Positions 8,331 through 16,360 of a stretch of 64,000 bases of DNA are shown piece by piece (position 1 is the first letter of the stretch; each line of letters opens with the position of its first letter). This DNA is from Alphaproteobacteria bacterium. GTDB lineage: Bacteria > Pseudomonadota > Alphaproteobacteria > Rhizobiales > Xanthobacteraceae. The stretch lies in assembly GCA_037200445.1 (NCBI GenBank), contig JBBCGH010000001.1, positions 5,406,001 through 5,470,000 of the forward strand. Direction: 5' to 3'. A program made the position numbers and the translations under genes. The notes under the pieces were generated by a model that made no database searches, was not told the DNA's origin, and saw only the letters and a program-made list of their open reading frames with translations.

Positions 8331-8597
8331 ATGAAATCTATCACCTTCGCGCTGCTGCTTGGCGTGTCCGCTCTTGCAAGCAACGCCACGCTCGCGGCCA
8401 CCACCGACGACGTGAAGTGGATCAATCAATGCGCCGACGACAACAAGAACGAGGGCGCGAAGAAGGACGTCGTGCTGAAGTACTGCACCTGCATGAACAA
8501 CAAGATGGACAACAACGAAACCCGCTCGATCACCCAGTGGGAGAAAACCCACCAGAAAGAGCAGGCCGCGTGCAGCAAGGAAGCGGGCTGGAAGTAG
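8331..8597 (+). CDS. small secreted cysteine-containing protein
   Basis: Encodes 88 residues. A clear signal peptide (MKSITFALLLGVSALASNATLA, cleavage near ALA-A) precedes a mature domain of about 65 polar, charged residues with four cysteines (INQCAD, KYCTCMNN, AACSKE) and a C-terminal EAGWK. AGAGGA lies upstream of the ATG. The pattern suggests a small disulfide-bonded periplasmic or secreted protein. I do not recognise the family. Helical charged segments (DDVKWINQCADDNKNEGAKK) are visible, with no enzyme motif. Confidence 0.7.
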   Translation: MKSITFALLLGVSALASNATLAATTDDVKWINQCADDNKNEGAKKDVVLKYCTCMNNKMDNNETRSITQWEKTHQKEQAACSKEAGWK

Positions 8598-8605
8598 CCG
8601 CATTA

Positions 8606-8654
8606 GAGCATGATCCCGAAAAGTGGGAACCGGTTTTCGGAAAAGATCATGCTC
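8606..8654. repeat. palindromic repeat GAGCATGAT...ATCATGCTC
   Basis: Nine-base perfect inverted arms (8606-8614 and 8646-8654) surround CCCGAAAAGTGGGAACCGG and TTTTCGGAAAAG. I recall this sequence type as an interspersed element common in Bradyrhizobium relatives. Confidence 0.75.
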
Positions 8655-8664
8655 AAACAAAAGG

Positions 8665-8707
8665 CTAGAGCGCGACTCCGATTCAACCAAGAACGATGGC
8701 GCTCTAG
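8665..8707. repeat. second palindromic unit CTAGAGCGC...GCGCTCTAG
   Basis: Perfect nine-base inverted arms (8665-8673 and 8699-8707) lie directly after the preceding repeat. The two units form a composite element of about 100 bases. Confidence 0.65.
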
Positions 8708-8803
8708 CGGCTCGCCGACCGAACGAACCAGCCGATTTCCGCTCATTCAGCTCGGCGAGGACTCCGGGGAACCGGGTCCCCGCCGAACCATTTTGCGTCC
8801 CCA

Positions 8804-8821
8804 GTGTGAACTACTTCACAC
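8804..8821. promoter_or_regulatory. candidate operator, 7-bp inverted repeat
   Basis: GTGTGAA-CTAC-TTCACAC is a perfect 7+4+7 inverted repeat with no long T-run, so it is more like a protein-binding site than a terminator. It stands 88 bases before a plus-strand terminator and could control the short transcript proposed for that interval. Confidence 0.4.
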
Positions 8822-8847
8822 AGCGCCGCGCGCGCCCCGCCTATCCT

Positions 8848-8944
8848 GACCCGGCTGAACTTCCGCGGCTTTCATAACGTGATTGTTCTGAGCACCCGCA
8901 TTTCAGCTGACGGGCCGCGCGCAAGCGTGGCCCGTCTTTTTCTT
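8848..8944 (+). ncRNA. candidate small RNA ending in an intrinsic terminator
   Basis: No open reading frame on the plus strand explains the terminator at 8909-8944. It lies about 310 bases after the only upstream plus-strand gene, beyond two palindromic repeats. TATCCT at 8842-8847 could serve as a -10 element and the inverted repeat at 8804-8821 as an operator, giving a transcript of about 90-95 bases. The 5' end is a guess, and no RNA family is recognised. The rest of the 8708-8956 gap shows nothing else. Confidence 0.3.
8909..8944 (+). terminator. plus-strand intrinsic terminator
   Basis: GACGGGCC (8909-8916) pairs with GGCCCGTC (8929-8936) and is followed at once by TTTTTCTT. It faces the end of the convergent dioxygenase gene. 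Confidence 0.7.
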
Positions 8945-8956
8945 ATCCATGGCACG

Positions 8957-9850
8957 CTAAACCGGCCGTTCGCCCTTCACGGTGACGCGATTGCCCGAGC
9001 GCGTGTGCGGCCAGTAGTCCCACATGGCGCGATGCTGCGCGCAGCGATTGTCCCAGAACGCGATCGCGTTCTCGGTCCAGCGGAAGCGGCACTGGAACAA
9101 CGGGTTCTCGCAGTGCTCATAGAGATAGCGCAGGATCGCGTCGCTCTCGTCGCGCGGCAGGCCGATGATGTGCGAGGTGAAGCCGCGGTTCACATAGAGC
9201 GCCTTCCTGCCCGTCACCGGATGCGTGCGCACCACCGGATGTTCCGCGCGAGGGTAGGCCTGCTTGTCCGCCACGCCGTAGTTCGCATAGAGCCCGCGAT
9301 AGGCCATTTCGCCGTCGTGCAGCGCGGTCAGCCCCTCGAGATAGGCCTTCATCCGGTCCGACAGCGACTCGTAGGCCGCATACATGTTGGCGAACAGCGT
9401 GTCGCCGCCGCGCGGCGGGCATTGCTTGATGTAGAGGATCGAGCCCATCGGCGGCTCCTCGTCGCACGAGACGTCGGTGTGCCAGCCCTCGCCATTCGCG
9501 CGCGGCGAATTCCTGTCCGCATAGATCTTCATCAGCGCCGGCTCGCCCTCCTCGTGCGGCGCCGCCGGATGGATGTGCAGCTCGCCGAACTTGCGGCCGA
9601 AGGCGAGATGCTGCTGCGGTGAGATCTGCTGGTCGCGGAAAAAGATCACCACGTTCTCGGCAAGCGCGCGATGGATTTCGTCCATCTGCGAGTTCGAGCG
9701 CTCGTCGGACACGAGCTTGCCGATGTCGACGCCGGAAATCTCCGCGCCGATGATCGGGGTGAGCTTCTCGACGCTGATCGTCTCGTAGGGCTCCTCCTCG
9801 CCTGCGGTGTGGCGATAGCGCGGGCCCGATTTGCTGGCGAGCGATGACAT
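8957..9850 (-). CDS. TauD/TfdA-family alpha-ketoglutarate-dependent dioxygenase
   Basis: Encodes 297 residues. The Fe(II) ligand pair HTD is seen at about residues 124-126 (GEGWHTDVSC), the distal His in CAQHRAMWDYWPH near residue 273, and the 2-oxoglutarate-binding Arg in the C-terminal SGNRVTVKG. IGAEISGVDI at the N-terminus is the usual TauD opening. Family members oxidise taurine, 2,4-D, alkyl sulfates or amino-acid derivatives; the substrate is not evident. It is flanked on both sides by repeats and appears monocistronic. Confidence 0.9.
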   Translation of the reverse strand: MSSLASKSGPRYRHTAGEEEPYETISVEKLTPIIGAEISGVDIGKLVSDERSNSQMDEIHRALAENVVIFFRDQQISPQQHLAFGRKFGELHIHPAAPHEEGEPALMKIYADRNSPRANGEGWHTDVSCDEEPPMGSILYIKQCPPRGGDTLFANMYAAYESLSDRMKAYLEGLTALHDGEMAYRGLYANYGVADKQAYPRAEHPVVRTHPVTGRKALYVNRGFTSHIIGLPRDESDAILRYLYEHCENPLFQCRFRWTENAIAFWDNRCAQHRAMWDYWPHTRSGNRVTVKGERPV

Positions 9851-9887
9851 GCGGTTCCTCCAAATGTTTCAGGCATCGTAGCCCGGA

Positions 9888-9949
9888 TGGAGCGCCAGCG
9901 AAATCCGGGTCTTCAGTCCCCGCATTGCGCTTCGCTCCATGCGGGCTAC
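9888..9949. repeat. palindromic repeat GTAGCCCGGAT...GCGGGCTAC
   Basis: About 62 bases with inverted ends (GTAGCCCG... / ...CGGGCTAC) and the internal words GAAATCCGGG and GCGCTTCGCTCCATGCG. It lies between two minus-strand genes. Diverged relatives occur at 7042-7072 and 13184-13272. Confidence 0.7.
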
Positions 9950-9953
9950 GTGA

Positions 9954-11180
9954 CTACGTGACCGCGCCCGGTTTCGGCAACGGAACTTCGCGCCACGCAC
10001 CGAACCGCAAGATCTCCTCCAGCGCCGTTACCGCGTCGAACACATCGACGTAGCGCACATAGAGCGCGCCAAACCCGAAGCGCATGACGTCGGGCGCGCG
10101 GAAATCGCCGATAATGCCGCGTGCGATCAGCGCCTGCATGATGCGATGGCCCTCAGGGTGCGTGAGCGAAACGTGGTTGCCGCGCGGCGCGCCATCGCGC
10201 GTGCTCGCGATGCCGACGCCGTGCGGCACAAGGCGCTCGTCGGCGAGCGCGATCATCAGGTCGCCGAGCGCGCGGCCCTTGGCCTGCACGTCACGCATCG
10301 CGATGCCGTCGAAGGCAGTAAGCGCGGCCTCGAACGCCACCATCGACAGCATCTGCGGCGTGGAACACAGCATTGCGCGGATGCCGCCGGCGGGCGCGAA
10401 ATCGTCGGCGAACGCGAACGGCGCCGCATGCGCGAACCAGCCGGTGAGCGGCTGGTCGAGCGCCGGCAAGTGCCGTTCCGCCACATAGACATGCGCCGGC
10501 GCGCCCGGGCCGCCGTTGAGAAACTTGTAGCCGCAGCCGACCGCGAAATCCGCTTGGTCGCGATCCAGATGCAGCTCAACCGCGCCGCTCGAATGCGCGA
10601 GATCCCAGACGATCAGCGCGCCCTTCTCATGCGCGGCGCGCGTGATCGCCGCCATGTCCTGGATTTCGGCGGTGCGATAGTTGACGTGGGAAAGCTCGAC
10701 CACCGCCGTGTCCGCGTCGATCGCGGTGGCGATCTCGCCCGCCGGCACGAAGCGCGCCGTGAGTCCCATCATGCGCGCGACGCTCTCGACGATATGGTTG
10801 TCGGAGGGAAAGTTGCCGCGCTCGGCGAGGATCACCTTGCGCTCCGTGCGCATGCGCGCGGCCGCAACCAGCAGCTTGAACAGGTTGACCGAGATCGTGT
10901 CGGTGACGGTCACCTGATGCGGCGCGGCGCCGAGCAGCGGTGCCAGCTTCGCGCCGATTCGCCCAGGTGCCTCGTACCAGCCGGCCGCGTTCCAGGAGCG
11001 GATCAGGCCTTCACCCCACTCGTGTGTAACGGTTTGCGCAACGCGTTCGGCCAGGCCCCTCGGCAGCGAGCCCAGCGAATTGCCGTCGAGATAGTTGACG
11101 CCCTGCGGCAGCACGAAACGCGCGCGGGCGTGCGCCAAAGGATCGGCGCGGTCGAGGGCGAGTGCGTCGTCGCGTGTCAA
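9954..11180 (-). CDS. kynU: kynureninase
   Basis: Encodes 408 residues of a fold-type I PLP enzyme. Visible family features are the N-terminal YLDGNSLG (about 30-37), WGEGLIRSWN, the PLP-region VTDTISVNLFK, DLAHSSGA with the PLP-binding Asp, and GCGYKFLNGGPGAPA, where Lys at about 219 forms the Schiff base. It hydrolyses kynurenine (or 3-hydroxykynurenine) to anthranilate (or 3-hydroxyanthranilate) plus alanine. It starts within the stop of the upstream Bug-type receptor gene (ATGA overlap), an unusual partner. kynA and kynB are not adjacent, although a cyclase-family hydrolase and an ACMSD-like amidohydrolase occur elsewhere in the window. Confidence 0.92.
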   Translation of the reverse strand: MTRDDALALDRADPLAHARARFVLPQGVNYLDGNSLGSLPRGLAERVAQTVTHEWGEGLIRSWNAAGWYEAPGRIGAKLAPLLGAAPHQVTVTDTISVNLFKLLVAAARMRTERKVILAERGNFPSDNHIVESVARMMGLTARFVPAGEIATAIDADTAVVELSHVNYRTAEIQDMAAITRAAHEKGALIVWDLAHSSGAVELHLDRDQADFAVGCGYKFLNGGPGAPAHVYVAERHLPALDQPLTGWFAHAAPFAFADDFAPAGGIRAMLCSTPQMLSMVAFEAALTAFDGIAMRDVQAKGRALGDLMIALADERLVPHGVGIASTRDGAPRGNHVSLTHPEGHRIMQALIARGIIGDFRAPDVMRFGFGALYVRYVDVFDAVTALEEILRFGAWREVPLPKPGAVT

Positions 11181-12166
11181 TCGAGTTTCAGCCCGAGCGA
11201 CTTCACCACCGGGGCCCAGAGCGCCACGTCGGCGGCGAGCACGCGGCGGAAATCCTCCGGATCCGACTCCGGCGTTGCCTCGAAGCCCATGTCGATCATC
11301 AGCTGCTGATACTCGGCTGTAGACAGAAGCGTCCGCGACGCCTGCGCAACCTTGTCGATGATGGGCCTCGGCGTGCCGGCCGGCGCGAGCAGCCCATAGG
11401 ACGACTCATTGGTGATCCCCGGAAAGCCTGCGCTCTCCGCGATCGGCACATCGGGCGCCGCCGCCAGCGGCTTTTTACTGGTCACGGCGAGAATCCTGAT
11501 CGAACCGCCGCGATGGAAGCCAAGGCTTTGCGCCTGCACCCCGACGATGCCCATCGGGATCTGTCCGCTGACGAGGTCGCCCATCGCGGGGCCCGCGCCG
11601 CGATACGGGATCTGAATGAGATCGGGAATGCCCGCGACCGATTTGAACAGCTCGCCGATGAGGTGATTGGTCCCGCCGACCCCGCTGTGTCCGTAGGAGA
11701 CCTTGCCGGGGTTCTGTTTAATATACGCGACCAGCTCGGCCAGCGTGTTCACCGGCACGGATGGGTGCACCGCGATCGCCAGCGCGCCGACCGCAATGCG
11801 CATGATCGGATCGAGGTCTTTGACCGGATCGTAGAGCGGCTTTGACTTCAGCAGCGCCTCGTTGACATGCGGCAGCGTGCCACCGAGCAGGATCGTGTAG
11901 CCATCCGGCCGCGAGCGCGCGGCCGCCGCCGCGCCCAACGATGCGCCACCGCCCCCGATGTTCTCGATGACGACCGTGCCGAGATGCGGCTTGATCCGAT
12001 CGGCCCATGGGCGGCCGAGGGTGTCGTAGGCGCCGCCCGGCGGAAACGGCACGATCAGCCGGATCGGACGGTCGGGATAGGTTTGCGCGCGTGCGCTACG
12101 CGGCGCGGCGAGCAGTACCGTGGCGCCTGCGGTCGCGGCGAAGAGATGTCGCCGAGAGAATTGCAT
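11177..12166 (-). CDS. Bug/TctC-family periplasmic solute-binding protein (second orphan)
   Basis: Encodes 329 residues. The signal peptide starts MQFSRRHLFAATAGATVLLA, with a twin-arginine-like pair, ending near SARAQ. The mature protein opens TYPDRPIRLIVPFPPGGAYD as in the Bug family, with IPYRGAGPAMGDLVSGQI later. The start at 12166 is chosen for this signal peptide; upstream in-frame codons give no leader. It overlaps kynU by four bases, so the pair is co-translated. The receptor may bind kynurenine, anthranilate or a related carboxylate (inference). No TctAB is adjacent. The intergenic space to 12313 also holds the control region of the divergent toxin-antitoxin pair. Confidence 0.9.
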   Translation of the reverse strand: MQFSRRHLFAATAGATVLLAAPRSARAQTYPDRPIRLIVPFPPGGAYDTLGRPWADRIKPHLGTVVIENIGGGGASLGAAAAARSRPDGYTILLGGTLPHVNEALLKSKPLYDPVKDLDPIMRIAVGALAIAVHPSVPVNTLAELVAYIKQNPGKVSYGHSGVGGTNHLIGELFKSVAGIPDLIQIPYRGAGPAMGDLVSGQIPMGIVGVQAQSLGFHRGGSIRILAVTSKKPLAAAPDVPIAESAGFPGITNESSYGLLAPAGTPRPIIDKVAQASRTLLSTAEYQQLMIDMGFEATPESDPEDFRRVLAADVALWAPVVKSLGLKLD

Positions 12167-12268
12167 GCTTCGTCCCCGTTGTCCGCGGGAGGCGAGAGTG
12201 GCAACAGGCGCGGGGGGACGCAAGAAATGACCGGAGGCCAGGCTCCCCAATCTCGCCTTGACTCGTGT

Positions 12269-12292
12269 TACACACATGATACACAGTGTGTA
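12269..12292. promoter_or_regulatory. candidate operator of the toxin-antitoxin pair
   Basis: TACACA at 12269 and again at 12280 are spaced 11 bases, about one helical turn. The second forms a perfect palindrome TACACA-G-TGTGTA (12280-12292). It lies 9 bases before the Shine-Dalgarno AAGGA of the DUF7662-like gene, where an autoregulator would bind. Confidence 0.5.
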
Positions 12293-12312
12293 TATGCATG
12301 AAGGACGCCCAA

Positions 12313-12744
12313 ATGGGCAAATACGAACCGCTCGGCCAATTCCTGCGCAAGCAGCGCACCCAGGAAGTACCGCTTACCTTCCGCGAGATCGAGAAGATCA
12401 CCGGGGTGAAGCTGCCGCCCAAGGCGCAGCATCACCGCGCGTGGTGGAGCAACAACCCGGACAACAACGTGATGACCAAGGTCTGGCTCGCAGCCGGATT
12501 CGAGAGCGCGCAGGTCGACATGGAAGGACGTAAGCTGGTGTTCCGTCGCGCCAAAGCCACCGAGCCGGCCAGCGGCCTCTCAGAGCCTGCGCAGAAGCTA
12601 TACGCAACCAACGATGGGCGGCATCCGATCTTCGGCGCCTTGAAAGATATCACGCGGCTTGTCCCAGGCGTTGACCTCACCGAACCAGCCGATCCGGAGT
12701 GGGCCGACCTGGCGGACAAGAAGTACGGACCGCCGCCGCGGTGA
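12313..12744 (+). CDS. DUF7662-like protein, probable antitoxin
   Basis: Encodes 143 residues. The N-terminal half (GKYEPLGQFLRKQRTQEVPLTF, then REIEKITGVKLPPKA and HHRAWWSNNPDN) resembles the DUF7662 domain, with a basic helical part and a WWSN motif. The C-terminal half is acidic and proline-rich (DLTEPADPEWADLADKKYG), as often seen in antitoxins that wrap their toxin. The start is set at 12313 because AAGGA lies seven bases upstream; GTG 12286 and ATG 12298 lack one. It is followed after 8 bases by a PIN-domain gene. I assign the antitoxin role from context, not from a known antitoxin family. Confidence 0.65.
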   Translation: MGKYEPLGQFLRKQRTQEVPLTFREIEKITGVKLPPKAQHHRAWWSNNPDNNVMTKVWLAAGFESAQVDMEGRKLVFRRAKATEPASGLSEPAQKLYATNDGRHPIFGALKDITRLVPGVDLTEPADPEWADLADKKYGPPPR

Positions 12745-12752
12745 CCTGACAA

Positions 12753-13166
12753 ATGCCACCGCTCCTGCTCGACACACACACCGCGATCTGGCTCGTCCAC
12801 AACGAGCCAATCGCGCGACAGGCAGAGGAGGCAATCAACGCTGTTCAACAGACCGACGGCACGCTTCTTGTCTCGCCTATCACAGCGTGGGAAGTCGGCA
12901 GTCTCGTCTCACTCAAGCGAGTTAACCTGCTGGCGACGCCGCAACGCTGGTTCGCACGCCTGCTATCCATCCCGAACGTTCAACTCGCCGAAATGTCACC
13001 CGACATTCTCATTGCGGCATCGTTCCTGCCCGGCGCGCCGCCCCGCAACCCGGCCGACCGCATCCTGATCGCGACCGCGCGCGAACTTGCCGCAACGCTG
13101 GTGACGCGCGACCGCGAGATCATCGTATACGGCGAGCAGGGGAATGTGAGTGTGGTGGTGTGTTGA
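12753..13166 (+). CDS. vapC: PIN-domain ribonuclease toxin, VapC-like
   Basis: Encodes 137 residues of the PIN fold. The acidic metal-binding residues are visible: Asp7 in LLLDTHTAIW, Glu47 in SPITAWEVGS, Asp102 in NPADRILIATA and Asp120 in VTRDREI. The DTH opening and the NPADRIL motif are typical of VapC-type tRNA- or rRNA-cutting toxins. Length is normal. It lies 8 bases after the DUF7662-like gene, in the usual antitoxin-then-toxin order. The usual VapB partner fold (AbrB, Phd or RHH) is not recognisable next to it, so the partner type is uncommon. Confidence 0.88.
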   Translation: MPPLLLDTHTAIWLVHNEPIARQAEEAINAVQQTDGTLLVSPITAWEVGSLVSLKRVNLLATPQRWFARLLSIPNVQLAEMSPDILIAASFLPGAPPRNPADRILIATARELAATLVTRDREIIVYGEQGNVSVVVC

Positions 13167-13183
13167 AGTGGCTGGCGCCGGGT

Positions 13184-13272
13184 GTAGCCTCGATTGACCT
13201 CTGGCGAAATCCGGGATCGGCAGACCAGCTCGGGCGGCGGTCCCGGATTTCGCTGCGCTTGATCCCGGCTAC
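13184..13272. repeat. palindromic repeat, diverged GTAGCC...GGCTAC family
   Basis: GTAGCC at the left and GGCTAC at the right enclose GCGAAATCCGGGATC and TCCCGGATTTCGC, which pair. Related to 9888-9949. It separates the toxin gene from a decayed gene. Confidence 0.6.
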
Positions 13273-13293
13273 GCTTGCTAACCTGCACTGCGT

Positions 13294-13813
13294 GTGAAAC
13301 TCGGTTTGAAGGGTCCGTTCGTGGACTGGATTGAACAACACCTTGGCATCGTTCTCCAAGCGACGCTGACAGCAATCGGCAGCAGCGTTGCGATCTGGAT
13401 TGCGTATTTTCAACAGCGAGCAATTGGGTACCGCGAAAGGTAGGCGCTGGAATACAAAACTCGCGCCATAGCTCCGATAGTAATGAGGGAGGTGTTTGAG
13501 TTCACTTTGGACGCGAGCATCAAGATTGCTTCGCTAGGACACCACAAGGAGTTATGGCCAACATCTACGGATGCGGAGATTCTTGAAAAAACAACAATCA
13601 ATTCCCTCAAAGCAATGTGCGAGCTTTGAGAACGCAGGGATCTTTGGGCCAATTCTTTCGGACCTACTTGTTAAGCTACAAGTCAAAGTAACAATGTACA
13701 ATGAGCAACGGACAATCTCTGGCCGCGTACAAGCGTCCGCAGATCTCGGCCCGAGAATCCGTGATTTGGATAAAGCGCTCGGATCGATTGTGAGGTCAAT
13801 CTCACTTCTTTAG
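13294..13813 (+). pseudogene. decayed gene for a membrane-anchored protein
   Basis: From GTG 13294 one frame reads VKLGLKGPFVDWIEQHLGIV, then a hydrophobic LQATLTAIGSSVAIWIAYF helix, to an in-frame TAG at 13441-13443. The same frame then continues ALEYKTRAIAPIVMREVFEF and on to TGA at 13627. A +1 shift near 13624 gives a plausible continuation (FENAGIFGPILSDLLVKLQV, then NEQRTISGRVQASADLG) to TAG near 13811. One stop and one frameshift therefore break what looks like a protein of about 170 residues. Base composition is visibly less GC-rich than its neighbours, fitting acquisition together with the toxin-antitoxin pair. No family is recognised. Confidence 0.5.
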
Positions 13814-13830
13814 GACGCTTCGAGATCGCC

Positions 13831-15090
13831 CTACTCCGCCGCCGTCCTCGTGCCTGCCCCCGCCGCGCCATACCGCTTCTCGATATAATCGATCACCATC
13901 TTCTTGAAATCCGCCGCCACCGTCGGGCCGCGCAGGGTCACGGACTTCTTGCCGTCGATGAACACGGGCGCGGCCGGCGTCTCGCCGGTACCGGGGAGCG
14001 AGATGCCGATGTCGGCGTGCTTGCTCTCGCCCGGGCCGTTCACGATGCAGCCCATCACGGCGACGTTCAGCGCTTCGACGCCGGGATACTGCGTCTTCCA
14101 GGCCGGCATCGACTCGTGGATGAAGCCCTGGATGTCGCGCGCGAGCTCCTGGAACGTGGTCGAGGTGGTGCGCCCGCAGCCGGGGCACGCGGCCACCAGC
14201 GGCACGAACACGCGGAAGCCCATGGTCTGCAAAATTTCCTGCGCGACCTTCACCTCGACCGTGCGGTCGCCGCCAGGCTCCGGGGTGAGCGAAATGCGGA
14301 TGGTGTCGCCGATGCCCTGCTGCATCAGGATGCCGAGCGCGGCGGATGACGCGACGATGCCCTTCGAGCCCATGCCGGCTTCGGTGAGGCCCAAGTGAAT
14401 TGCGTAATCGGAGCGGCGCGCGAGCTCTTGGTAGACCGCGATCAGGTCCTGCACAGCCGAGACCTTGGCCGAGAGGATGATCTTGTCCTTCGATAAGCCG
14501 ATCTCCTCGGCGCGCTTCGCCGAGAGCAGCGCCGACTGCACCATCGCCTCGCGGGTGATGGCGCGCGCGTCCTGCGGGTTCGCGGACTTGGTGTTCTCGT
14601 CCATCAGCGTGGTGAGCAGTTCCTGGTCGAGCGAGCCCCAGTTCGCGCCGATGCGCACCGGCTTGCCGTGCTTGATCGCAGTCTCGACGATGGCCGAGAA
14701 CTGCGTGTCCTTCTTGTTGCCGAAGCCCACATTGCCGGGATTGATGCGATACTTGTCGAGCGCCTCGGCGCAGGCCGGATGCGCGGCCAAGAGCTTGTGG
14801 CCGATGTAGTGAAAGTCGCCGACGAGCGGTACATTGACGCCCATCCGCAGGAGCTTGTCCTTGATGTGCGGCACGGCGGCCGCCGCCTCGTCGCGGTCGA
14901 CCGTGATGCGCACGATCTCGGAACCCTGCCGGTGGAGGGCCGCCACCTGCTGCGCGGTGCCGTTCACGTCCGCGGTGTCGGTGTTGGTCATCGACTGCAC
15001 CACGATGGGCGCGCCGCCGCCGACCTTCACATGGCCGACGCGAACCGGAATGGTCGTATGCCGCTCGCTGGGGGCTGCGGACTGGGTCAT
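13831..15090 (-). CDS. ispG: 4-hydroxy-3-methylbut-2-en-1-yl diphosphate synthase (GcpE)
   Basis: Encodes 419 residues of the penultimate MEP-pathway enzyme, which reductively converts MEcPP to HMBPP with a [4Fe-4S] cluster. Visible features are the TIM-barrel opening [56 protein letters not shown], and cluster ligands in [16 protein letters not shown] and [15 protein letters not shown]. The C-terminus ends in a lysine- and alanine-rich extension. The ATG start gives [20 protein letters not shown], a normal length for alphaproteobacteria. It is an essential housekeeping gene and appears monocistronic. Confidence 0.97.
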   Translation of the reverse strand: MTQSAAPSERHTTIPVRVGHVKVGGGAPIVVQSMTNTDTADVNGTAQQVAALHRQGSEIVRITVDRDEAAAAVPHIKDKLLRMGVNVPLVGDFHYIGHKLLAAHPACAEALDKYRINPGNVGFGNKKDTQFSAIVETAIKHGKPVRIGANWGSLDQELLTTLMDENTKSANPQDARAITREAMVQSALLSAKRAEEIGLSKDKIILSAKVSAVQDLIAVYQELARRSDYAIHLGLTEAGMGSKGIVASSAALGILMQQGIGDTIRISLTPEPGGDRTVEVKVAQEILQTMGFRVFVPLVAACPGCGRTTSTTFQELARDIQGFIHESMPAWKTQYPGVEALNVAVMGCIVNGPGESKHADIGISLPGTGETPAAPVFIDGKKSVTLRGPTVAADFKKMVIDYIEKRYGAAGAGTRTAAE

Positions 15091-15192
15091 CTGGAACTTG
15101 CTCCTGAGGCCGGCCAGTGAGTGCCAGAGGCGGCCGACAAGGTCAATTTAGGGACTGCTGATGCGGTAAACATCTCCCGGAACTCGGTTTTT

Positions 15193-15290
15193 ACCTCCCC
15201 CTGAAAGGGGGAGGTCGGCGCGAGGCGCCGGGTGGGGGTCATCTCTTACGCTGACCCCCTCCCCAACCCTCCCCCTTTCAGGGGGAGGGA
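15193..15290. repeat. palindromic repeat, CTCCCCCT...AGGGGGAGG family
   Basis: ACCTCCCCCTGAAAGGGGGAGGT at the left and CCCTCCCCCTTTCAGGGGGAGGG at the right are each hairpins. Between them GGGTGGGGGTCA pairs loosely with TGACCCCCTCCCC. The same family is seen at 23214-23336, 28385-28482 and 37980-38092. Confidence 0.75.
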
Positions 15291-15314
15291 GCACACCGGA
15301 GTTCGCCGCACGTC

Positions 15315-16178
15315 CTAATTCGGCCGGTTCACCAGCACCAGGCCGCCCACCACCAGCGCCACAGCCAGCGCAAAGGCCCAGGAAATCGGTTCCCCGAGCA
15401 CGAAATGCCCGGAGGCTACGCCAAATAATGGCGTGAGGAATGTGAAGGCCGAAAGACGGCTCGCCGAATAGCGCTGCACCATCGCGAACCACACCGCATA
15501 GGTGAGGCTCACCACCCAGAAGGTCTGGTAGGCGAGCCAGCTGAGCGCGAAGGCGGATGGCGTGCCCATGCGTTCGCCCATGACGAGCGCGCCCGCCGCC
15601 AGCATCGGTATCGACACGCTAAGCTGATACGCCAGCACCTTCTTGGCCGCCGCGCTGCGCAGGCGCGACGCCTTGATGACCAGCGTGGTCGCGCCCCAGC
15701 AGGCGCCCGCGCCGACCATCATGATGTCGCCGATGAGCTGGCGTCCGTCGCGCGAAGCGTCGGGCACGCCGAACGCAACGACAAGTCCCGCGAGCGAGCA
15801 GAGCAGTCCGAGCCACTGCACGGCGCGCAGTCTCTCGCCGAGCAGGACGCCGGAGCCGAGCGCCACGAAAAACGGCGCCGTGTAGATGAACAGTGTCGCG
15901 CGGCTCGCCGCGGTGAACTGCAGCGCCGGGAAGATCAGCAGGAATTCGAGCCCGAACAGCGCGCCCGCCAGCAGGCCGCCGGCGAGCGTGCCGTCGCGCA
16001 CGGAAAGCGACACGCCGCGCGTGCGCGCCCACATTGCGATGATGAGGAACGCGCCGGTCGAACGGATGGTCGCCTGGATGAACGGCGGGATCTCCGGCAA
16101 CGCGAGCTTGATGGAAACCTGGTTGAGGCCCCACGAGAGCGTGAGGCCGACCATGATCAGCGCCGCGACGGCGTCCAA
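15315..16178 (-). CDS. DMT-superfamily transporter, two EamA domains
   Basis: Encodes 287 residues with about ten predicted membrane helices in two EamA repeats (about 5-135 and 148-285). Characteristic stretches are LSWGLNQVSIKLALPEIPPF in the first repeat and FLTPLFGVASGHFVLGEPISW in the second, with a C-terminal LVLVNRPN. Such inner-membrane carriers export amino acids or other small metabolites, or take up some compounds; the substrate cannot be read from sequence. A palindromic repeat lies upstream and another downstream, so the gene is probably a single transcription unit. Confidence 0.9.
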   Translation of the reverse strand: MDAVAALIMVGLTLSWGLNQVSIKLALPEIPPFIQATIRSTGAFLIIAMWARTRGVSLSVRDGTLAGGLLAGALFGLEFLLIFPALQFTAASRATLFIYTAPFFVALGSGVLLGERLRAVQWLGLLCSLAGLVVAFGVPDASRDGRQLIGDIMMVGAGACWGATTLVIKASRLRSAAAKKVLAYQLSVSIPMLAAGALVMGERMGTPSAFALSWLAYQTFWVVSLTYAVWFAMVQRYSASRLSAFTFLTPLFGVASGHFVLGEPISWAFALAVALVVGGLVLVNRPN

Positions 16179-16213
16179 GGACGGGAGGTGTTGTTGTTCA
16201 AATCTCTCTCCGC

Positions 16214-16350
16214 GTCATTCCGGGGCACGCCGAAGGCGTGAGCCCGGAATCCATAACCACCATAGGTAACTGGGATGGATGGCTGAGCGACTTCCAACGA
16301 ATTGTGGTTATGGATTCCGGGCTCGCCGCTGCGCGGCGCCCCGGAATGAC
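16214..16350. repeat. nested palindromic element with two inverted-repeat pairs
   Basis: Outer arms GTCATTCCGGGGC / GCCCCGGAATGAC (16214-16226 with 16338-16350) enclose a second perfect pair of 19 bases, GCCCGGAATCCATAACCAC (16242-16260) with its complement at 16304-16322. About 137 bases in all, resembling a MITE. It lies between the EamA transporter and zur. Confidence 0.75.
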
Positions 16351-16360
16351 GGAGACAGTC

